Part shown: piece after piece, positions 1 through 6,140 of the stretch | Numbering within the stretch: position 1 is the first letter of the stretch | Layout: the number at the start of each line of letters is the position of its first letter | NCBI GenBank assembly: GCA_025352845.1 | Contig: JANXSC010000105.1 | Location: forward strand, 1-6,506 | DNA length: 6,506 nucleotides | Source of the DNA: Opitutaceae bacterium | GTDB lineage: Bacteria > Verrucomicrobiota > Verrucomicrobiia > Opitutales > Opitutaceae | Reading direction: 5' to 3' | Made by a program: the position numbers and the translations under genes | The notes under the pieces: model-generated | What the model was told of the DNA's origin: nothing | Databases searched by the model: none | Seen by the model: the letters and a program-made list of their open reading frames with translations, nothing else

Positions 1-365
1 TCGCTCGGGTTGACGATCACGCCGCCCTTGGCACCGCCGTAGGGCAGCCCGACGAGCGAGGTTTTCCAACTCATCCACATCGCGAGTGCGGCGACCTCGC
101 CGAGCGTCACATCCTGGTGGAAACGGATGCCGCCCTTCGACGGCCCGGTGGAGAGATTGTGCTGCACGCGGTAGCCCTCGAAGACCGTCACGCTGCCGTC
201 GCGGCGCTTCACGGGCAGCGAGACGGCGAGGCAGCGCCGCGGGTATTTCGTGCGATCGCGGAGGACGTCCGGGAGATTGATCGCATCGGCCGCCTGATCG
301 AACTGGCGGCACGCCATGCGGAAGACGTCGGAATCGTAGAGGGAGGAGACGATGGCTTTGGACAT
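1..365 (-). CDS. gdhA: Glutamate dehydrogenase, N-terminal part (gene runs off the left edge)
   Basis: This is the first 121 codons of a Glu/Leu/Phe/Val-type dehydrogenase. The enzyme interconverts glutamate with 2-oxoglutarate and ammonium using NAD(P)H in the cytoplasm. I translated the minus strand from the ATG at 365-363, and the frame stays open to the edge. The substrate-domain signature covers residues 77-120: KGGIRFHQDVTLGEV, then ALAMWMSWK, then LPYGGAKGGV. Lysines 77, 101 and 113 have exactly the 24- and 12-residue spacing of K89, K113 and K125 in the Clostridium enzyme, where the last is catalytic. The motif fits glutamate rather than leucine dehydrogenase. The Rossmann domain lies outside the window, so cofactor preference cannot be read. 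No Shine-Dalgarno sequence precedes the ATG. The gene is divergent from the membrane protein gene, with about 138 bp between the starts. The symbol is a family-level choice; gudB or rocG naming is equally possible. Confidence 0.95.
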   Translation of the reverse strand, partial: MSKAIVSSLYDSDVFRMACRQFDQAADAINLPDVLRDRTKYPRRCLAVSLPVKRRDGSVTVFEGYRVQHNLSTGPSKGGIRFHQDVTLGEVAALAMWMSWKTSLVGLPYGGAKGGVIVNPS

Positions 366-503
366 GGCGCGCGGAGGGGCTGAGTTGCTCGGTCGTTTTC
401 CCGCAGGCTGGCGCGCAGGGTGAGAGTTGGCAACCGGCTTCGCCGTCTGCCCCGCAACAAGTGCGGTTGAAATCCGCGGCGGTTGCCCGCCACACTGGCT
501 GCG
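366..503. other. Divergent intergenic region, no assignable promoter
   Basis: This gap separates the divergent glutamate dehydrogenase and membrane protein genes, so promoters for both should lie here. I looked for sigma-70-like boxes on both strands and found no convincing -35/-10 pair. A short 5-bp stem (CCGCA/TGCGG) near 454-468 is too small to interpret. Nothing else is recognisable. Confidence 0.4.
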
Positions 504-1916
504 ATGCACGCCATGCTCATCCGCTTTGGCTCCTGGCTCGGGCAAAAACTCGCCGCCGCCGGATTCATCGTGCTCATCGCGCTCGCGGGCTACGGTCTCT
601 GGCTGTTTCTGCAGGATGAAGGCCTGCTCGATCCGCGCCGCATCGAAAAAATTCAGCGGGCCATCACCGACCGCGACCAGTTGATCGACATGAAGGCCGC
701 GATCGAAAAAAAGATCGTCGGGCTCCGCGCCGACGTGGCGGCGTTGCAGGAGCGCGCGCGGGAGGCGGAGAAAGTCCTCACCCAGCTGCACGCGGCCCAG
801 AGCTGGTGGGACCGCTGGTTCGGCAACCGCACGCAACAGGCGGCCAACGCCGAACAGATGAAGCGCATGGAGACAATCAGGGCGGAGGCCACCGGGAAGC
901 TCGGCGAACTCCAGCGCGCCGTGACCAGCGCCGTGTGGGAGCAGGACGGCGCCGACGGCGCGCTGCGCAGGGCGAATCACGAAGTCGCCCTGCTTGAGGC
1001 CACAAAATCGAAAACCCGCCACTACCTGATCGTCGCGTGGGATCGCACGAAGTGGTATCTCGCATTCGCGCTCGCGAGTTTCTTCCTCGGCCCGACGCTC
1101 TGGGCGCTCACGCTTTATTTTGTGCTCGCGCCCATCATGTCGCGCGGTCGGCCGATTCGTCTCGGCCCCGACCCGGTCGCGCTGCCGGAAGTGGGGGCGT
1201 GCCACGTTTCGATTGAGGCGACGCTTCAACCGCGGGAGTTGCTGCGTGTCCGGGAGAAATTTTTGCAGGCTTCCGACGAGGGCGTGGAGAAGCGCACGCG
1301 CTTCGTGCTCGATTGGCGCATCCCGCTGACGAGCCTCGCGTGTGGGCTCGTGGAATTGGTGGAGCTGCGGCACGGGCGCGGGAGCGGCGTGTTTCGCATC
1401 ACGCTCTCCAACGGCGTGGACCCGCACATTGAGTTGGCGCAGGTCACGGTGCCGGTCGGTGGCTCGCTCGTGCTGCGCCCGCGTTTTCTCGCCGGCGTGA
1501 TCCAGCGCGACGGCGAGCGGCTCGTAATTCGCCGACACTGGCGCCTCTTCCGCTGGCAGTCGTGGATCAGCGGGCAGTTTCGCTTCTTTGAGTTCGTCGG
1601 CCCGTGCCGGTTGATCGTGGCGGGCAGTCGCGGCGTGCGCGCCGAGTGTCTTGCCGACCGCGAGGGTCAGCCTGCGCCCGCGCGGCGCACGAACCAGGAC
1701 GCGACGATCGCGTTCACGCCGAACCTCGACTACCTGCCGGTGCGCGCGGAGACATTCTGGAGTTACTACCGCGGGATGAACCCGCTCTTCGACGATCTGT
1801 TTTCCGGGCGCGGCCTGTTCATCCTGCAGGAAACCGCGAGCGAAGGCTCCGCCGCCCGTGCCGCCAATTTCTGGGCGACGGTGTGGAACGGCGTGCTCAA
1901 GGTGTTTGGGTTGTGA
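504..1916 (+). CDS. Membrane protein with two TM segments, coiled coil and possible AIM24-like C-terminal region
   Basis: I do not recognise this protein by name. Read from the ATG at 504 it has 470 residues. TM1 is about residues 17-36 (AAAGFIVLIALAGYGLWLFL). A charged, heptad-like helical region follows at about 45-170, rich in A, E, K, R, L and Q, with a tryptophan-rich break (SWWDRWFG) near 100-107. TM2 is about 184-212 (WYLAFALASFFLGPTLWALTLYF...). The remaining 260 or so residues are beta-rich and lack cysteine or histidine clusters. Two stretches, SGQFRFFEFVGP at 356-367 and LFSGRGLFILQ at 432-442, resemble turns of the AIM24/TIGR00266 beta domain, but this is pattern resemblance only. 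With two TM segments, the coiled coil would lie on one side of the membrane and both termini on the other. An in-frame TTG at 483 and an ATG at 513 are alternative starts. No Shine-Dalgarno sequence decides between them; 504 is chosen as the first ATG. The reading frame and codon use clearly support a real gene. Confidence 0.85.
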   Translation: MHAMLIRFGSWLGQKLAAAGFIVLIALAGYGLWLFLQDEGLLDPRRIEKIQRAITDRDQLIDMKAAIEKKIVGLRADVAALQERAREAEKVLTQLHAAQSWWDRWFGNRTQQAANAEQMKRMETIRAEATGKLGELQRAVTSAVWEQDGADGALRRANHEVALLEATKSKTRHYLIVAWDRTKWYLAFALASFFLGPTLWALTLYFVLAPIMSRGRPIRLGPDPVALPEVGACHVSIEATLQPRELLRVREKFLQASDEGVEKRTRFVLDWRIPLTSLACGLVELVELRHGRGSGVFRITLSNGVDPHIELAQVTVPVGGSLVLRPRFLAGVIQRDGERLVIRRHWRLFRWQSWISGQFRFFEFVGPCRLIVAGSRGVRAECLADREGQPAPARRTNQDATIAFTPNLDYLPVRAETFWSYYRGMNPLFDDLFSGRGLFILQETASEGSAARAANFWATVWNGVLKVFGL

Positions 1917-1926
1917 AGAGGGACAA

Positions 1927-2083
1927 ATTCAGAAACCAAGAAATCATGAACCAATCGCTTGAAGATCTGACTGGAATGGTGATTGGTGCCACTATTCGGG
2001 TTCACCAAGGACTTGGGCTGGGACACGAATGGCATTCCCGCGCCTCCTAGTTCCTCCGCCTTCTGGTTTCCTGGCTTCCGAAT
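1927..2083 (+). repeat. Relic element: inverted repeats bracketing a GxxExxY gene fragment
   Basis: The left arm at 1927-1946 (ATTCAGAAACCAAGAAATCA) and the reverse complement of the right arm at 2064-2083 (ATTCGGAAGCCAGGAAACCA) match at 16 of 20 positions, and all four differences are transitions. The arms enclose the start and an apparent tail of a GxxExxY-type gene. The same arm sequence recurs as a bare palindrome at 6141-6196, where the left arm matches the right arm here at 18 of 20. Two related copies in one window mark this as a dispersed repeat family. The direction, and whether it ever moved as a transposon-like unit, are inferred. No flanking target duplication is evident. Confidence 0.7.
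1946..2050 (+). pseudogene. GxxExxY-family protein, truncated remnant
   Basis: A 34-codon reading frame begins at ATG 1946. Its first 26 or so residues (MNQSLEDLTGMVIGATIRVH, then QGLGLG) match the conserved start of GxxExxY proteins, typically L(T)..IIGA.I.VH..LGPG. This family of about 120-130 residues falls in the PD-(D/E)XK nuclease-like group (PDDEXK_3), and its biological role is not established. The defining G-x-x-E-x-x-Y motif is missing: after LGLG the frame continues HEWHSRAS and stops. In another frame the DNA after about 2019 reads NGIPAPPSSSAFWFPGF and runs into the right repeat arm, which could be the former C-terminal tail. If so, an internal deletion of roughly 100 codons joined the two ends. 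The start codon overlaps the end of the left repeat arm. A functional short peptide is possible but unlikely. Confidence 0.7.
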
Positions 2084-2091
2084 AAATCTTC

Positions 2092-4143
2092 ATGGCTTCC
2101 CTCTTCAAACTCAGCTCCGACTACCAACCGACCGGCGATCAGCCGCAGGCGATTGAGAAGTTGGTCGCTTCGATTAACGCCGGGAACCGCTATCAGACGC
2201 TGCTCGGTGTCACGGGCTCGGGAAAGACGTTTACGATGGCCAACGTCATCGCGCAGACGCAGCGGCCGACGTTGATCATGTCGCACAACAAGACGCTCGC
2301 GGCGCAGCTCTACTCGGAGTTCAAGAATTTTTTTCCCGAAAACGCGGTCGAATACTTCGTCAGCTACTACGACTACTACCAGCCCGAGGCCTACATCGCG
2401 TCGAGCGACACGTTCATCGAGAAGGATTCCTCGCGCAACGAGGACTTGGAGCGCCTCCGCATGGCGACCACGAGTTCGCTCGTGTCGCGGAAAGACGTGA
2501 TCGTGATCGCGAGCGTGTCGTGCATCTACGGCCTGGGTTCGCCGCAGGAGTTTACCGAGATGCGGATTTCGCTGCGCCGCGGCGCACCGCTGGGCCGGCA
2601 GCGGCTGCTCGAACGGCTCGTGGACAACATCTACGAGCGAAACGACTACGAGCTGAAGCCCGGCCGCTTCCGTGTGCGCGGCGATGTCGTGGACATCATG
2701 CCGTCGTATATGGAGCACGGGCTGCGCGTGGAATTCTTCGGCGACGACATCGAATCGCTCGCCGAATTCGATCCGCTGACGGGCAGCGTGATGCGTCCCA
2801 TCGAGCAATTTGATCTCTATCCGGCGAACCAGTATGTGACGAGCCGCGGCAAACTTGAACCGGCGATCGCGGCGATCAAGCGCGAGCTCGACGAGCGCGT
2901 GGCGTATTTTGAGAGCCGCGGGCTGCTGCTTGAGGCGCAGCGCATCCGGATGCGCACGAATTACGATCTCGAGATGTTGCAGGAGATGGGATTCTGCAAC
3001 GGCATCGAAAACTACTCGCGGCACCTCACGGGTCGGAAGGAAGGCGAGCGGCCGTTTTGCCTCATTGATTTTTTTCCGAAAGATTTTCTGCTCATCGTCG
3101 ACGAGAGCCACGCGACCGTCCCGCAGATCGGCGGGATGTTCAACGGCGACAAAGCGCGCAAGACGACACTCGTGAATTTCGGCTTCCGTCTGCCCTCGGC
3201 CCTCGACAACCGGCCGCAGGCCTTCGCCGAATTCGAGGAAGTCACCGGGCAGACGGTCTATGTCTCCGCCACGCCGGCGGAGTTTGAGTTGAAAAAATCC
3301 GCCGTGATCGCGGAGCAGTTGGTCCGCCCGACCGGCCTGCTCGATCCCGAAATCACGATTCGCCCGACCAAGGGCCAGGTGGAGAATCTCATCTCCGAGG
3401 TGAAGGCCGCCGCCCTCGCGGGCGAGCGCGTGCTGGTTACGACGCTCACCAAGCGGCTCTCGGAAGATCTCACGAGTTTCATGCGCGAGGCGAAGATCCG
3501 CGTGGAGTATCTCCACTCCGACATCGACGTGATCGAGCGCGTGGAAATTCTGCGCAACCTGCGGCTGGGAAATTTCGACGTGCTGATCGGCATCAATCTT
3601 CTGCGCGAGGGACTCGATCTGCCCGAGGTCGCGCTCGTCGCGATTCTCGACGCGGACAAGGAGGGGTTTCTCCGCAGTGAGACTTCGCTTATCCAGACGG
3701 CGGGCCGCGCCGCGCGGCACGAGAAGGGCCGCGTGATTTTCTACGCCGACAGGATCACCGACTCGATCAAACGCACGCAGGATGCGGTGAGCCACCGGCG
3801 GCAAAAACAAATTGCCTACAATCTGGAACACGGGATCACGCCGCGCAGCGTGAAGCGCGGGGCCCAGTCGAGCCTGCATGTTTACGATGGCTCGGGCGAG
3901 AGTGGGGCGGAGGCGGCGGTGGCCGAGGGCGTGGACGATGTGGCGGCAGTGATCGCGGAGTTGGAGGAGGAGATGCAGACGGCGGCGGGCCGGTTAGAGT
4001 TTGAGCGCGCTGCTGTGATCCGCGATCAAATCAATGCGCTGAAGTCGGGGGACTTTAGAAAAGTGGGACCGCGGAAACCGCAGGAATATCCGCGCGCGAA
4101 GAAGGCGGCGGCGGCGGTGCGGGGAAAATCGCGGACGAGTTGA
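2092..4143 (+). CDS. uvrB: UvrABC excinuclease subunit B
   Basis: UvrB is the damage-verifying helicase-like subunit of nucleotide excision repair. It is loaded by UvrA and then recruits UvrC for incision. The 683-residue length is normal for the family. Visible motifs in order are the Q-motif-like TGDQPQAI at 14-21, Walker A GVTGSGKT at 39-46, the damage-probing beta-hairpin with YYDYYQPEAY at 92-101, Walker B IVDESH at 335-340, YVSATP at 390-395, HSDID at 475-479, GINLLREGLDLPEV at 500-513, and QTAGRAARH (arginine finger motif VI) at 535-543. A UVR domain near 617-652 (IAELEEEMQTAAGRLEFERAAVIRDQI) would contact UvrC. The start is well fixed: an in-frame TAA at 2083-2085 lies just two codons upstream of the ATG. 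There is no Shine-Dalgarno sequence, and the 5' leader abuts a repeat relic. It is convergent with hpt. Every key residue appears intact. Confidence 0.98.
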   Translation: MASLFKLSSDYQPTGDQPQAIEKLVASINAGNRYQTLLGVTGSGKTFTMANVIAQTQRPTLIMSHNKTLAAQLYSEFKNFFPENAVEYFVSYYDYYQPEAYIASSDTFIEKDSSRNEDLERLRMATTSSLVSRKDVIVIASVSCIYGLGSPQEFTEMRISLRRGAPLGRQRLLERLVDNIYERNDYELKPGRFRVRGDVVDIMPSYMEHGLRVEFFGDDIESLAEFDPLTGSVMRPIEQFDLYPANQYVTSRGKLEPAIAAIKRELDERVAYFESRGLLLEAQRIRMRTNYDLEMLQEMGFCNGIENYSRHLTGRKEGERPFCLIDFFPKDFLLIVDESHATVPQIGGMFNGDKARKTTLVNFGFRLPSALDNRPQAFAEFEEVTGQTVYVSATPAEFELKKSAVIAEQLVRPTGLLDPEITIRPTKGQVENLISEVKAAALAGERVLVTTLTKRLSEDLTSFMREAKIRVEYLHSDIDVIERVEILRNLRLGNFDVLIGINLLREGLDLPEVALVAILDADKEGFLRSETSLIQTAGRAARHEKGRVIFYADRITDSIKRTQDAVSHRRQKQIAYNLEHGITPRSVKRGAQSSLHVYDGSGESGAEAAVAEGVDDVAAVIAELEEEMQTAAGRLEFERAAVIRDQINALKSGDFRKVGPRKPQEYPRAKKAAAAVRGKSRTS

Positions 4144-4144
4144 A

Positions 4145-4181
4145 ACGTCGAGTAGGGCGGGCTTTAGCCCGCCGTCGACGT
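4145..4181 (+). terminator. Stem-loop directly after uvrB, putative terminator
   Basis: One base after the uvrB stop codon, an outer 7-bp stem (ACGTCGA at 4145-4151 with TCGACGT at 4175-4181) encloses an inner 8-bp GC-rich stem (GGCGGGCT at 4156-4163 with AGCCCGCC at 4166-4173) and a TT loop. The two stems are separated by a small asymmetric bulge. The hairpin should be very stable, but no T-run follows, so classic intrinsic termination is not shown. It could instead stabilise the 3' end of the mRNA. The inner part belongs to the REP-like pair listed separately. Confidence 0.55.
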
Positions 4182-4217
4182 GGTAAGAGTGTTCAAGGCG
4201 GGCTGAAGCCCGGCTAC
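4152..4217. repeat. REP-like palindrome pair (BIME-like) between uvrB and hpt
   Basis: Two GTAG-headed hairpins face each other. The plus-strand unit is GTAG (4152-4155) followed by a palindrome at 4156-4173 (8-bp stem, TT loop). The minus-strand unit is GTAG (4217-4214) followed by a palindrome back to 4197, with core stem CGGGCT/AGCCCG and loop TC. The two units align with one gap and two mismatches. A 5' GTAG next to a foldback stem is the hallmark of bacterial REP sequences mobilised by RAYT (TnpA-REP) transposases. No such transposase is in the window, so the assignment rests on structure. The right unit ends 2 bp short of the hpt stop codon, so the pair fills nearly all of the gap between the convergent genes. 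Confidence 0.65.
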
Positions 4218-4218
4218 T

Positions 4219-4803
4219 TCAACCTGTCGCCCAGTCGCCGGCGGTCTGTTTCTCGGGCTTCAGCACGCCGATGCCGCGGAGATTTCGGTAGCGCTCGGCG
4301 AAATCCAAGCCGTAGCCGACCACAAATTTGTCGGGAATCTCGAAGCCCACAAAGTCCGCCTCAAGATCGACTTCGCGGCGCGCCTTTTTGTCGAGGAGCA
4401 CGCAGGTGCGGAGGCTCGCGGGTTTCAGATCGCGCACCAGTTCGCTGACGAGCTTCAGGGTTTTCCCGGTGTCTAGGATGTCGTCGATGAGCAGCACGTC
4501 GCGCTTCGCGATGTCGAGTGTGAGGCTGTGAATGACCTGCGGAGTGCCGATCGACTTGGTCTTGGTGCCGTAGCTCGAGACGCGGATGCAGTCGAGGCGC
4601 ACGGGGTTGTCGATCTCGCGCATGAGATCCGAGGTGAACATCACCGCGCCGTTGATAAGCGAGATGATGGTGAACTCGCCGTGGCCGTAAACGGCCTTGA
4701 TCTCGCGGGCGAGGGATTTCACGCGGCGCTTGATCTGCGTGTCGGTGAGGAGGACTTCCGCGATGTCGGGGTGCAGTGTCGCGGGTGGTTTCTGGGCGGG
4801 CAT
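4219..4803 (-). CDS. hpt: Hypoxanthine phosphoribosyltransferase
   Basis: This cytoplasmic enzyme salvages hypoxanthine (often also guanine) by transferring it to PRPP, giving IMP or GMP plus pyrophosphate. From the ATG at 4803 it has 194 residues, close to the roughly 180 typical of bacterial Hpt. The PRPP-binding motif VLLIDDILDTGKTL is at 103-116. The flexible loop SSYGTKTKS is at 76-84, the DKK segment at 138-140, and the purine-binding region PDKFVVGYGLDFAERYRNL at 157-175. The dipeptide before the SLINGA segment is not unusual for the family. The frame extends upstream to a TTG at 4827, which would add eight residues; the ATG at 4803 is preferred on family length. No Shine-Dalgarno sequence is seen at either start. 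The gene is convergent with uvrB and divergent from the ABC transporter genes, and it is flanked on both sides by REP-like pairs. Confidence 0.95.
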   Translation of the reverse strand: MPAQKPPATLHPDIAEVLLTDTQIKRRVKSLAREIKAVYGHGEFTIISLINGAVMFTSDLMREIDNPVRLDCIRVSSYGTKTKSIGTPQVIHSLTLDIAKRDVLLIDDILDTGKTLKLVSELVRDLKPASLRTCVLLDKKARREVDLEADFVGFEIPDKFVVGYGLDFAERYRNLRGIGVLKPEKQTAGDWATG

Positions 4804-4909
4804 GGCGATGAATCGCGAGCCAGACAAAGCGCCCGGCGGGATGCAACCTGTTCCTGATCGATCGAGCCGCGCCGGGCGCAGCGCATTTTTCCGGGTGCCG
4901 ATACCGGGC

Positions 4910-4968
4910 GTAGCGCGGTCAGCCTGACCGCGTTGATCGAGTCAGCACGGGCAGGCTGCCCGTGCTAC
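4910..4968. repeat. REP-like palindrome pair (BIME-like) between hpt and the ABC genes
   Basis: The plus-strand unit is GTAG (4910-4913), stem CGCGGTCA (4914-4921), loop GCC, and closing stem TGACCGCG (4925-4932). The minus-strand unit starts with GTAG at 4968-4965 and reads CACGGGCA, GCC, TGCCCGTG; on the plus strand this is a perfect 11-bp stem at 4944-4954 and 4956-4966. Both units have identical architecture: GTAG, an 8-bp stem and a GCC loop. Their stems differ at two positions, each with a compensating change on the opposite side. This is the expected pattern for a conserved REP hairpin. An 11-bp spacer separates the units. The pair lies between divergent genes, where it may sit close to their promoters. 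Confidence 0.65.
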
Positions 4969-5045
4969 GGTGCGACGCAGTCGAGAAGCAGATATGCGAC
5001 GGCCCGCGTGCGCTTCGTCGCTTGCGCTCGGCGCGGCGACGGGTT

Positions 5046-5052
5046 GGAAAGG
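5046..5052 (+). promoter_or_regulatory. Weak Shine-Dalgarno-like site for the ABC ATPase gene
   Basis: GGAAAGG lies 10 bp before the ATG at 5063. It is the only purine-rich site at a usable distance ahead of any gene start in this window, and it supports 5063 over the upstream in-frame GTG at 4970. Confidence 0.4.
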
Positions 5053-5062
5053 TTGCGCCAGC

Positions 5063-6133
5063 ATGATTTCCATCCGCATCCAGCAACTCACGAAACGCTT
5101 CGGGACGGTCACCGCGCTCGAGCGGCTCGACCTCACGATTGCACCGGGCGAGTTGTTTTTCCTGCTGGGACCGAGCGGGTGCGGCAAGACCACGCTGCTG
5201 CGCAGCCTCGCAGGTTTCTACATTCCGGACGAGGGCAGGATTTTTTTTGGCGACGATGACGTGACGCGCCTCGCTCCGCACAAGCGCAACACGGGAATGA
5301 TGTTTCAGAGCTACGCACTGTGGCCGCACATGACCGTCGCCCAGAACGTGGCGTTCGGTCTGGAGGAGCGGCGGATCGCGAAGGAAGAAATCAAGCGCCG
5401 CGTCGGCGAGGCGCTGGAGTCTGTGCGCATGGGAAGCTATGCGGAACGCCGGCCGAATCAGCTTTCCGGCGGTCAGCAGCAGCGCGTGGCGCTTGCGCGC
5501 GCGCTGGTGATTCGCCCGCGCTGCCTCCTGCTTGACGAGCCGCTCTCCAATCTCGACGCGAAACTGCGCCTTGAGATGCGCGCGGAAATCCGGCGCGTCT
5601 GCAAGGAGTTCAACCTGACGACCGTCTATGTGACGCACGATCAAAAGGAGGCACTGTCGGTCTCGGACCGGATGGCGATTTTGGATCACGGGAAAATCTT
5701 GCAGGTGGGGACGCCGCGCGAAGTTTATCGCCGGCCGGGCACCAAGCTGGTGGCGGATTTCATCGGCGAGACGGATTTTCTGCCCGGCACGATTGTGAGC
5801 GCGGCGGCGGGACGCGCGCTGGTGGAGACGGCGGTCGGTCGGTTTGAAGGGGTTCTGCCCGGCGGAGTCGCCGTTCCGGCGGCGGGGGCAAACGTGACGC
5901 TCTCCGTGCGACCCGAGTGCTGGGTGCTGAGCCGCGAGGCGCCGGCGGGAAACTTCGTGCGCGGAAAAATCGGCGAGGCGATTTATCTCGGCGAGATGGC
6001 GCAGTATGAGTTGGTCGCGGGCGCGCTGCGCCTGAAGGTGCTCGAACTCAACCCGCGTTTCATCGAGCAGGCGCAGCGCGGTGAGGTCTACGCGCGCGCG
6101 GAGCCGGAGGATGTGGTGGTGCTCACCCAATAA
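5063..6133 (+). CDS. ABC transporter ATP-binding protein, Fe3+/spermidine/putrescine type
   Basis: This is the cytoplasmic ATPase of an import-type ABC transporter in the FbpC/PotA/CysA-like group, 356 residues long from ATG 5063. Visible motifs are Walker A GPSGCGKT at 36-43, the Q-loop glutamine at 82 (FQSYALWPHMTV), the ABC signature LSGGQQQ at 134-140, Walker B CLLLDEP at 154-160 with catalytic Glu159, the D-loop SNLD at 162-165, and the switch histidine H192 (VTHDQKEAL). After about residue 235 comes a TOBE-like C-terminal region, with SVRPE at 281-285, as usual for this class. The start is set by the family N-terminus (ISIRIQQLTKRFG) and a weak ribosome site. The next gene encodes a solute-binding protein, so the two probably form an operon with a permease beyond the edge. 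Ferric iron is the usual guess for this arrangement, but the substrate cannot be read here. Polyamine, thiamine or phosphonate uptake are alternatives. Confidence 0.95.
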   Translation: MISIRIQQLTKRFGTVTALERLDLTIAPGELFFLLGPSGCGKTTLLRSLAGFYIPDEGRIFFGDDDVTRLAPHKRNTGMMFQSYALWPHMTVAQNVAFGLEERRIAKEEIKRRVGEALESVRMGSYAERRPNQLSGGQQQRVALARALVIRPRCLLLDEPLSNLDAKLRLEMRAEIRRVCKEFNLTTVYVTHDQKEALSVSDRMAILDHGKILQVGTPREVYRRPGTKLVADFIGETDFLPGTIVSAAAGRALVETAVGRFEGVLPGGVAVPAAGANVTLSVRPECWVLSREAPAGNFVRGKIGEAIYLGEMAQYELVAGALRLKVLELNPRFIEQAQRGEVYARAEPEDVVVLTQ

Positions 6134-6140
6134 TTAGATG

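Larger units (their letters stand above)
4804..5062. other. Divergent intergenic region between hpt and the ABC ATPase gene
   Basis: This 259-bp gap should hold promoters for both flanking genes; I could not assign either. Its main content is the REP-like pair at 4910-4968. A further short direct repeat is visible: CCGGGCGCAGCGC at 4872-4884 and CCGGGCGTAGCGC at 4904-4916 (12 of 13 identical), the second copy overlapping the GTAG head of the left REP unit. The transporter frame stays open upstream to a GTG at 4970, but that extension does not look like protein sequence. Confidence 0.45.

Noticed and set aside
1604..2050. A 148-codon frame ending in the GxxExxY fragment, which might suggest a fusion protein
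   Set aside because: Its upstream part is an out-of-frame shadow of the membrane protein gene; only the section from ATG 1946 resembles a protein family.
2047..3879. A 610-codon open frame on the minus strand opposite uvrB
   Set aside because: It lies entirely antisense to a fully convincing uvrB. Its translation is rich in R, H, D, L and E without recognisable domains, as expected of a mirror frame in high-GC coding DNA.
4141..4217. CRISPR-like repeat-spacer structure in the palindromes after uvrB
   Set aside because: There are only two inverted, non-identical units, with no regular direct repeats or spacers; the GTAG-headed REP explanation fits better.
4804..4827. Longer hpt start at TTG 4827
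   Set aside because: It would add eight residues to an already full-length Hpt; the ATG at 4803 is more likely.
4970..5062. N-terminal extension of the ATPase from a GTG at 4970
   Set aside because: The added 31 residues resemble no ABC ATPase N-terminus, and the ATG at 5063 is followed directly by the expected first strand and has a weak ribosome site.
4919..6130. A 403-codon open frame on the minus strand opposite the ABC ATPase gene
   Set aside because: It is a mirror of the ATPase frame with low-complexity R/H/A-rich translation and no family resemblance.
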